This document shows positions 56,456-64,000 of a DNA stretch of 64,000 nucleotides, piece after piece (within the stretch, counting starts at the first letter, position 1; every line of letters begins with the position of its first letter). Source of the DNA: Thozetella sp. PMI_491 (taxonomy: Eukaryota > Ascomycota > Sordariomycetes > Chaetosphaeriales > Chaetosphaeriaceae); assembly GCA_021432635.1 (NCBI GenBank), contig MU270063.1, positions 434,001 to 498,000 of the forward strand, read 5' to 3'. The translations under genes and the position numbers were made by a program. The notes under the pieces were generated by a model, which ran no database searches, was not told the DNA's origin, and saw only the letters and a list, made by a program, of their open reading frames with translations.

Positions 56456-58219
56456 CTAAAACCACGAGTCTCTCGCCAGCGTAACCTGCGCTTGGTGGAT
56501 GCGCTGCTCCTCCAAGTCCTCCAACGCAGCAAAGGCCACCGCCAGCTTGCCGTCCTCCGGCTTGACGAAATAGGGCCCGTCGACCTCGCATTGCACGTCC
56601 TGCTCCGGCAGCGTGCCGTTATAGAAGAAGGCGCGGACGTGGCGCGCGACGCAGAGCGACGGCATCGCGATGGAGCAGTGGCCATAACCCTTGACCTCGA
56701 CGAGCCGCGAACCCTCGAAAGCGCTGAGGGCGCTGCGGGCTGACACCAGCGGGCAGATGGGATCGAAGGTGGTGGACAGGACCAGCAGCGGGTGCGCCGT
56801 CTGGACACCCCGGCGCGGCACGTACGTGTGCGTCTTGGGGATCCTCCAGCGCTGCTTGGCGAAGTAGGTGGGCCACTCGTTGTCGCTGAAGGCGAACTCG
56901 TCGATGTACGGTGTGAGGATGTCGAGTAGCTCCTGCCGGCCGCCCTTCCAGTGCTCGGGACCGGACGCGCCGTCATTCAACGTGACGAACGCCATTGCGT
57001 CGGAGGTGTTCGTGGCCACCGTCCCGTCGTCGTGGTAGGCAAGGAAAGCCGCAGTCGCGTTGCCCTGGAGGAGCGCGGCCAGGTTGTCGGCGAGCTGGTA
57101 CCAGCTTGCCGGCTTGTAGAGCGCTCGGAAGACGCCTTTCAGCCAGACGTCATGGTAGGTCAAGAGGCCGTACGAGGTGCTGTTGATGTAGACATTGAGC
57201 GGCTCGGTGCGGAGGCCCTCGATCAGCTGATGGAGCTTCTCTCCCACTTCCGTCCTGCTGCCGAGCGGGGCTAGGCTGCAGTTGTGCTCGGCTCTCCAGC
57301 ACTCGTCCAGCAGCCCGGCGAAGATGTTCCCCGAGTCGAAGTAGGCCTCCCTGTCGATCTTTTCCTCATACCACTCGAAATGGTTCGCCACGCCGTCGAT
57401 GATGACGCGTGTGGACCGTTCGGGGTACATGGTAGCGTAGGTCTGGCCCAGGAGGGTCCCGTAGCTGAAGCCCCAGTAGATCATGTCACTCTGGCCGACG
57501 GCGTCCAGGATGCTATTCATGTCGGCCGCTGTCTGCGGCGTGTTGATGTAGGCGCCGTGCTCGCCGGTCGTCTCGGCGCAGGCGCGGACGTAGTTTTCAG
57601 ACCACGCGTACACCTCGCCCGTGTCGACCTCGCTGTTAATGTCATGGACGGACCGCAGCTTCTTCCTCGTCTCTGCGTCCGGGTAGCAAAGGGCCAGCGG
57701 GCGCGAGGCGTTGATACCGCGAGGGTCAAACGACAGCAGGTGGAAGCCGTCACCGACGATCTCGCTGAGGCTCTCGCCGAACCGATGCATGAATTGGGTC
57801 CCGCTCCCGCCAGGCCCGCCGGGATTGAGGAGGATGTTCTGCGTCGCGTTGCGGCCGCGGAGCCGGATCAGGGGGACATAGAAGGTCTTGTCGCCGGAGT
57901 TGCTAGCGTTGAACTGGTCCATCGGCACGTCGATGCTGCTGCATTCGACCGTGCGGTTGCCGACCTCGCCGCAGGGGGTCCATTTGATCTTCTCGCCGGG
58001 ATAGCGGATCTCGGCGCTCCCGTGCCTAGGCCGGGCTCCTATGATCGGCGAGATGTCCGGCCATATCCATACGAGAGTACTGTAGATAAGGACACTGAGG
58101 GCGATGTACAGGATGACGAACAGGGTGAGGACCGGTGTGCTGGTCCATATGCGGCGCCCCTGCTTAGCCTGCCCCTCTCGCAAGAGCGGCGTCTGTTCAT
58201 CCGGCCTGCGCAAAGGCAT
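56456..58219 (-). CDS. Membrane-anchored TAP-like serine hydrolase (S33-type peptidase)
   Basis: Related enzymes are tripeptidyl aminopeptidases and prolyl-type peptidases of the alpha/beta hydrolase fold. The single frame of 587 residues starts at MPLRRPDEQTPLL. One membrane helix is at about residues 28-52 (VLTLFVILYIALSVLIYSTL), giving a type II anchor with the catalytic domain outside or in the lumen, in keeping with many Asn-x-Ser/Thr sites. The oxyanion segment is LLNPGGPGGSG, the nucleophile Ser252 lies in GFSYG, the acid is Asp486 in FDPICP and the base His514 in KGYGHCSI. The C-terminal TAP-like domain contains this Asp-His pair. The length is slightly above secreted relatives because of the anchor. 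Substrate specificity is unknown. Confidence 0.9.
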   Translation of the reverse strand: MPLRRPDEQTPLLREGQAKQGRRIWTSTPVLTLFVILYIALSVLIYSTLVWIWPDISPIIGARPRHGSAEIRYPGEKIKWTPCGEVGNRTVECSSIDVPMDQFNASNSGDKTFYVPLIRLRGRNATQNILLNPGGPGGSGTQFMHRFGESLSEIVGDGFHLLSFDPRGINASRPLALCYPDAETRKKLRSVHDINSEVDTGEVYAWSENYVRACAETTGEHGAYINTPQTAADMNSILDAVGQSDMIYWGFSYGTLLGQTYATMYPERSTRVIIDGVANHFEWYEEKIDREAYFDSGNIFAGLLDECWRAEHNCSLAPLGSRTEVGEKLHQLIEGLRTEPLNVYINSTSYGLLTYHDVWLKGVFRALYKPASWYQLADNLAALLQGNATAAFLAYHDDGTVATNTSDAMAFVTLNDGASGPEHWKGGRQELLDILTPYIDEFAFSDNEWPTYFAKQRWRIPKTHTYVPRRGVQTAHPLLVLSTTFDPICPLVSARSALSAFEGSRLVEVKGYGHCSIAMPSLCVARHVRAFFYNGTLPEQDVQCEVDGPYFVKPEDGKLAVAFAALEDLEEQRIHQAQVTLARDSWF

Positions 58220-59402
58220 GGCTGCGTCGTAGGTTTCTTCTTCTTCGGGATTCTTGTCGGACTTGGTTTCAGCTCACTTGCAGCGCCTCCGAAGTCTGCC
58301 GATGAAGCCTGCAGCCGTGCTTGGTACACGATTAAAGTGAAGCGTCGGAGCCTGGTCAGACGACATAAATCCCAGCTGTCGCATCGCACCGTCGACCTAA
58401 CGCCGACACTTTACTCACATAGGAAGGCCAAGCCCGACTCTGAAATCTCGGCAAGGGGCTCCGAGGCATCCCGACGCGCGTGTAAAAGCGCATCTTTATG
58501 GCCATAGAACTGGATCGCTCTTTACCAATCGTGCTGCAAACGCACTTCATTTTTACAAATCCCGATAGGATGTGCAGTGGTCTTTGACGACCGATCCAGA
58601 GCCTCCAAGGTTGGCGGGGCGGGCTCGGGAAGCATTCAATCCGTCAGGGCGGAGCCGACCCTAACCGAAAGTCCGATGATCCTAAACCGACCCCCCCCCC
58701 CAGCCCCGTCAGTGACCAGAATCCAAGGCGAGGCGGCCGCTCCTATCAGAGCGCGGCAACTACCAGTTGCCCGAATGGACGCAGCGATGGACGAATACGC
58801 CTCCTTGCTGGTCCTCTTGCCTCCCGGGCGGCACTGACTGAAACGGGCTTACTTGCGGCGCAACTTCATGGATCAAGGACACTAAAGCAAGCCTATTTCT
58901 ACAAGGCGTCTCGGCAGCGATGCTCGGCGTCGATTGATGGTATGAATGGAGAAGGGTAGACGATCTATATTTGGTTTATCCCCTTACAAGTATCCATCCC
59001 CTGGGTCGCCTATCCTAGCAACCCCCAACCGGGTGGTCGGGTCCACCTTACCTAGTTTGCTGGAGTTCGAGAAAAGCCAAGACATAAGACATGAGATAGG
59101 ATTCCTTGGCTCATCTCTACCCAAGTCGCAGACTCTTGGGTCCTTCTTATTTGGACCTTTTGTCAAGGACTCGGTGCCACACCTGCTCTCTCCAGCTCAA
59201 CCCCTGTCACCGTTGGTACCGTAGGGCCTCGCATAGAGGCTAGTTTCAAGTTACCAATGTTGAGACTCCATAACGAGGACGAGTACATATATTAGGAGTT
59301 GGGTCGAGCTACTGAGCCAAATACCCAAGCTTCACAATCACCAACACCCTTTCGAAACCTAGACTTTCTATTCCCCACCCCAGACAGCTGCACGACTCCA
59401 AC
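58220..59402. other. Intergenic stretch between hydrolase and small secreted gene
   Basis: It holds the promoter of the hydrolase gene on the minus strand and that of the small secreted gene on the plus strand. A TATA-like ACATATATTA lies near 59285-59294, about 110 bases before the start of the small secreted gene. A C run of ten is near 58691. Confidence 0.5.
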
Positions 59403-59685
59403 ATGAAGGCCACTTTCATTGTTTCCCTCCTTGTTGCCGCCATCGGCGTGAACGCCTTGGCTGCAGACGAGTCTGCTCGTGTAGCCAGGTCCCTGGTAGG
59501 TGCCGCGACGTGCTATCTTCGCCCCCCCTTTGGCCTAGAATCATAGCTGAACGAACCCTTCCCTGTTACAGGTAGAGCCCCGCTGCCACTGTGATGGCAC
59601 CTGCTGCGGCAGTTCCTGGTGCAGCGATGACGGCAGTGGCATCTGCTGCAACGGCGTACCAGTGACAACCCCCACTTGCACTTAA
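59403..59685 (+). CDS. Small secreted peptide with eight cysteines
   Basis: No family is recognised. Two exons, 59403-59495 and 59572-59685, join across a 76-nt GTAGGT..CAG intron and give 68 residues. Residues 1-20 are a clear signal peptide (FIVSLLVAAIGVNALA). A short charged spacer with the dibasic-like ARVARSL follows, and then the mature part with eight cysteines in about 30 residues: CHC, CC, WC, ICC and a final TC. This spacing, rich in Gly, Asp and Ser, resembles small knotted toxins, antimicrobial peptides or effectors in general shape only. It is secreted and probably stabilised by four disulfides. A TATA-like element lies upstream. The function is unknown. Confidence 0.72.
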
Positions 59686-60011
59686 ACTTATGATGCGATG
59701 GAGAAGAGCGTCCTCAAGGGTCGCTAGGTTGGCTTGCGCGAGATGGAATTTGCAGAACATCTGAGGCCTCACGCACGCAAGCCGGCGGCGGAGTCGGTCG
59801 AGTCCATAGAATTCTTCCCTAGCTTCGACCCGTAAAGCAAATACAGCCAGAAAGAAAATAAACAGTATCATTTATCACATGACCGCCATGCTCTCCTATT
59901 TTGTGTCAGCCATCAGAACGCTGTGCAGAACCCCCCAGCGTCTCTGTAGTCGTTGTCGTATCGCTCCAAGCCCACGCTCGTGAATTCAGGTAATGTATCC
60001 TACCAAAAACG
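59686..60011. other. Gap between two 3' ends
   Basis: The small secreted gene and the MFS gene converge here. No gene is seen. Confidence 0.6.
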
Positions 60012-62251
60012 TCAAGTCCTCTCGATAACCACTTCAGTATGCACCACGGAGCTTTTCTTCGACATATCTCCCGCAGACTCCGATGGAGAACTAGGCGAGG
60101 CGGACGAGGTTACTCTGGTCAGCGCGGCTTCTTCCGCAAAAGCCGCCCTCTTAGCCACAGTCCCAGCAGTCCACTGCCTCATTCGCTTCCCAGTGAAGAA
60201 CAAGATGGGCAGGCCCAACGAGACGATAAGTAGTGTAATGGCGAAGGATCCAAACACAAGGAACGGCCCGCGTTCTTGGATCCAGCCGATGACCTGGCGC
60301 GAGAAGAAGAAGGAGATGAAAATGCGCAGCGACGACACCGTCACCAGGACCGGGCCGGCCCACTGCGGATAGGACTCAATGAGGAACGTGTTAATCAACG
60401 TTAGACTTGTCAGCGATCCCGTGCTGAGCAAGAAAGTGCCGACGAGAAGGACGGTGAAATGGAGATTATGCTGTGCGGCATAGCCGAACAAGACGCACCC
60501 GATGATGCCGCAGACAAAAGGCAGGATGAGGTTGATGAGATTGTATTCGGGCTCCCGCTTGCCCTTGCCCCAAGAGCGTGTGATGCGCAACGATAGCTTG
60601 TCCGCGATAGGGCCACCGAACAGATATACGACGAAGGTGGAGAACAGCATGGGGATCACGGTGAGTCCGGTGAATTTGAAGGGAATCCTTCAGTCTGTCA
60701 GCTGGGTCCTCAAGTTTCCATCTCCTCAACGCTATGGAGACGTACCCTGCAGCAAGAAGTGCAAAGGAAATGCTCTGGCCGACGCCTTGCAGCACGATGC
60801 TGTACGCTGCGTTGATGACCACGCAGAATGCCACGGCCGGGAACAGGGTCGAGCGCATGGTCTGGAATAGTTGTTTCAGGCCTTCCTTCCATGCCACGCC
60901 ATGGGTAAATAACCCGATGTTGTCTTTCCACGTTCGATGGCCGTATGTCTCGTAGTCTAACGGCGTTCGGTCCTCGCCATCGGGGATAGGCCAGAGTTCC
61001 TGGCCGGCTGGATTGAACTTCGGTCAGCTCTGCATGGTCCTAGGTACTGATAACTTTGGATTCCACCTACCGAGTTCTTCCTTAGACCTCAATTTCCGCG
61101 TCTCCGGGACAAGGAAAATGATGCCAAACCAAGCAAGGAGGCACAAGGAAGACGTGATCCAATAAATCCACCTCCAACTGTAGTTTGCAGTGATCCACGG
61201 CGAGAGGACGCCAAATAGAACAAGTACAGGGCCCTGGCAAGGCATGTCAGCGAGAACCTGGATGCGATAACAGGGCTGCACGGCGTCTGGCACTCACCTG
61301 GCTTGCGATGATGGCCGCGATAGCTCTGTTCCTCTGATGAATGAAGACCATGTCCTGAACGATCAAGGGAAGAAGCGCCTCCACGGCCCCGGAGCCCAGT
61401 CCATGAAGCACTCTGGCAGCGATGTGCGAGTACAGGCTCTGACTAGCCCCGGCCCAGAAGCCGCCCGCCCACGAGCAAGTCGCCGTGGCGATGAGGACAG
61501 GCCGTCTCCCCACAGCAATGGAGAGTGGAATGAGGAAGTAGCTCGCGATGCCGTTGGCTAGCAACGGCACTGTCGACAGTAGTGTTAGTTGATTCAAGGG
61601 CAAGGGCGTCACGCCCTCTGGGACGACAGATGCCGGATTCCCGGGAGTGACGTGAAAGTTTGGGTCCTTTAGCACGGAAGTAGGCTCGACTCCGGAATAC
61701 TCGAGAAGGAAGGCGGGCAGCAAGCCAGCAATGGCCATCTCTGCGGCGAGGGACAGCGCTCCGACTAAGATATATCAGCAAAGACCGACGGGATATCAGA
61801 GTGAGACCAGGAGCGGGCTTAGCATACACATGCAGAGGGCGCCTATGGCTGTCCACTTTCTCCATTTTGGCAGATTTAGAGGGTCTACAGGCACAGTCAG
61901 TTATCTTCTGTGCCGCTCGAGGATTTGGGCTGCATACCTTTGGGGTCCGGGCTTGGAGTCTACATAAAGCTTCAGCATATCTCGATATGATAACCCAAGT
62001 CACTGGATACATACCGGAATCAACTTTAGCTTCCCGTCGACGTAGAGAGTCGTGCTGCCAACGACCTTCAGCTCGCCGCCGTCGACTTGGTTGATGACGG
62101 CCTCTGATTCCGTCACGATGACTTCTTTCTCTTTCTCCTTCTGGACAGAGGAGCTAGCTATCTCAACGTCCGGAGATGCCCGCTCCCAGAGGCCGGTGTC
62201 TACATCTGCGTGGGGGGGCCATTCAGCAAGCCTGCTCGGTTGCGCTGCCAT
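60012..62251 (-). CDS. MFS transporter, DHA1-like, seven exons
   Basis: This is a proton-coupled plasma membrane carrier of the fungal DHA1-like group (Hol1-related by appearance); the substrate is unknown. Exons on the minus strand are 62251-62015, 61959-61938, 61884-61828, 61764-61298, 61233-61071, 61007-60746 and 60687-60012, giving 627 residues with consistent phases. The second exon is a 22-nt microexon. The N-terminus is cytosolic and acidic. Helix 1 begins TAIGALCMFGALSLAAEMAIAGLLPAF (partly split by an intron). The motif-A loop is VGRRPVLI, and the GSGAVEALLPLIVQD helix with HQRNRAIAA follows. After the central loop (PLDYETYGHRTW) come six more helices including YPQWAGPVLVT. The C-terminus is Ser/Thr-rich and cytosolic. 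Start choice: the first ATG after a non-ATG in-frame codon run. Confidence 0.88.
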
Positions 62252-63578
62252 CGTTGCGTTTGTGGGGGCAAAAAGGTGCAAACTCGAATCCCATGTACCT
62301 CAATCATCCCTAGAGGTTCCATGTCTTTATATAACCGGCAGAGGAACGTTTTGGAGCCGCTCCACATCGATCAGGTGAAGCTTTAGGACATTCCAGGCTC
62401 TAGGCAGGCCTTGTTCTACTGGCCAAGGTGTTCGCCACCCGCGTCAACCCACGTTTGAAAGCGATGCCATCTATCCTGAATGTGGAGATATGCATGCTAC
62501 AAAGATCTGGACGAATGTAAACTGAGATTGTCTCCCAGTCGATAGGCTGGGTCCTGTGAAAGCACTCTGGATAATCTTTGCGATGAACAATGCACTCCAG
62601 GAGATGCTTACGGCTAACCTATGATCAACACTCGGCACACCACCCGGCACCCCACTCGGCACTTATACGCCAATAGTTGTATATCTGAGGACGAGAATTA
62701 GTACTAAGATTGCTGGGAGCAGGGGGGCTTTGATTCGGTATTGATAATGCAGTTCCCGCAAGAGGCGTCGTACGAGAAATCACCCTAGTCACAGGATTCG
62801 ACGTGGGGCACATTAGTGTATAGAGCAGCTCTTATCAAGCTTTTAGGCGAGCTGCGAGCCTTCCAGCAGCCAAGCCATCCATATATGTCGCCCCGGCTCG
62901 GACCCGAGCCTGGCTAACTTCAAGGACTCACGGCTCCGGCGCCACATCCTCCGAGCTGTAGCAAGTCGACAGCTTCTCCCACGGACAGGCTGGACCTCTT
63001 TCAGATGCATCGCGGCCGATCAGGATACGGCAGATTAACGCTACGCCACCCTACTGCGCAGGCTACGGCCGGCACATATACCACCCGAGAAGCCCCTCGG
63101 CCGTGATCGTTTTCTCCAAAGATGACCGGGTCGGGTAAAATCCCCGACGCACGTTTGTGCTCCTGACCCCGGATCACAATAGCCGAGACCAGCGGCCGTG
63201 CTAAAGATGTAACAGGTATTGGACAAGGGGATCGTCTGGTACGTACCCGCCTCGAGCATTGCCCCTGGGTTAGGTTTGCGGGCTCTCGGGCGGGGGTGGG
63301 GGTTTTGCGTCCTTCGCGAGTACAAGAGCTACGCGAGTACAAGAGCTACAACGAGATCGGCGCCACATTAAATCCATGTCTTAGCTGTCGGTCATTTTAG
63401 TAGCTACTAAATCCTTGGTACGAAGCAGCTATCAATCTGGGCCATGCATGTCAGATTACCCTAGACAGGTCCCACACCCACGCCACGACGGTTTCCAATG
63501 ACAGCCATCCACGAGAACCAAATCGGGTAATCATGGACTCCACTGAGCATTGTATAAACCTGGAGGGCGCCTGCAACC
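62252..63578. other. Intergenic stretch before the edge gene
   Basis: It contains the MFS gene promoter and the 3' flank of the last gene. Short frames near 63000-63340 have no domain. A tandem pair of about 18 bases (CGAGTACAAGAGCTAC) occurs at about 63317-63349. Confidence 0.5.
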
Positions 63579-64000
63579 TCACGCATCCTTGATCTTCAGC
63601 ACGGCCTTGCCAAAGTTGTCGCCGCGTAGCATCCCCACGAGACCCTCCGCGGCGTTGTCGATGCCCACTGTCTCGTGGATCTTGGCCTTCACGCTGCCCT
63701 CGGCTAGCCACTGGCCGTAGCGCTGCTGGTGTTCCAGGAAGTACTTGGGGCCGAAATCGGGGTCACGAACCAAAAATCCTCGCATGATGAGACGCTTGCT
63801 GACGATAAGAGGCAGTGACTTTACTCCATACCTGTCGTTACGCGGGAGGTTGTACTGCGAGATCTTGGGTACGTTAGCGGGACTGACACAAGCCGCCCAC
63901 GGCGTTCCCAGATGCTTTCGGATGACCAAGTCCACTTACCATTCCGCACGCTATTATGCGACCCCAGGTGTTCATCACCTCGATGGTGGCCTCGAGCTGT
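63579..64000 (-). CDS. Prostaglandin-reductase-like NADP oxidoreductase, partial
   Basis: MDR enzymes of this type reduce alpha,beta-unsaturated carbonyl compounds with NADPH. Only the C-terminal part lies in the window: exon 63863-63579 and the end of the previous exon, 64000-63940, joined across a 76-nt intron with a GCTAAC branch sequence. The visible protein reads EVMNTWGRIIACGM, then ISQYNLPRNDRYGVKSL and KRLIMRGFLV, and ends with VGIDNAAEGLVGMLRGDNFGKAVLKI, the usual end of the family. The front, including the nucleotide site, is beyond the window edge. No damage is visible in this part. Confidence 0.85.

Noticed and set aside
57284-58507. Plus-strand frame of 407 codons
   Set aside because: It is antisense to the TAP-like hydrolase, whose catalytic motifs are on the minus strand.

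Overview
The window looks like a nuclear chromosome segment of a filamentous ascomycete, most likely a sordariomycete. Nearly every multi-exon gene can be rebuilt with short introns (about 50-85 nt) carrying GT-AG borders. The gene set is typical of such fungi: an Atg26-type sterol glucosyltransferase, a Zn2Cys6 regulator, a fungal rhodopsin-like membrane protein, a GRIM-19 complex I subunit, an SRPK-like kinase, DAL5-like and DHA1-like MFS carriers and small cysteine-rich secreted proteins. Species cannot be fixed from the sequence alone. All exon models are hand-derived from reading-frame continuity, splice consensus and remembered family sequence; no search was run.

Left part (1-26 kb). 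The first 3.3 kb is gene-poor and holds one three-exon cysteine-rich secreted protein gene. A housekeeping block follows: GRIM-19/NDUFA13 (3339-4030), the RNA polymerase II CTD phosphatase FCP1 (4825-7332), a 145-bp fragment of mitochondrial cytochrome b DNA (9114-9258), ATG26 (9953-14818), the WD40 protein CMR1 (16371-17997) divergent from an Mtf2-like mitochondrial protein (18438-19832), a divergent homogentisate-dioxygenase-like protein (19973-21400), an SRPK-like kinase with altered DFG motif (22663-24131) and a two-exon alpha-beta-barrel-like protein (25586-26400).

Middle part (26-47 kb). After a 3.7-kb stretch with no convincing gene come a rhodopsin-like seven-helix protein, a membrane-anchored alpha/beta hydrolase, and then a compact set that reads like a catabolic cluster: a KduD-like short-chain dehydrogenase (34763-35707), a flavin amine oxidase (36251-37726), a Zn2Cys6 regulator (38075-40307), a RidA-family imine deaminase (40346-40874) and, divergent from RidA, a secreted GH2 exo-beta-D-glucosaminidase (41965-44688), with a medium-chain dehydrogenase (45753-46945) beyond. 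My inference is that this set releases glucosamine from chitosan and oxidatively deaminates it or a related amino compound. This is the most interesting hypothesis in the window.

Right part (47-64 kb). An accessory region: a decayed cytochrome P450, a secreted protein with two related Cys modules around a Pro/Ser/His-rich repeat linker, a DAL5-family carrier, a membrane protein with eight tandem charged heptads, a membrane-anchored TAP-like serine hydrolase, a 68-residue secreted peptide with eight cysteines, a seven-exon MFS carrier with a 22-nt microexon, and the 3' end of a prostaglandin-reductase-like oxidoreductase cut by the window edge.
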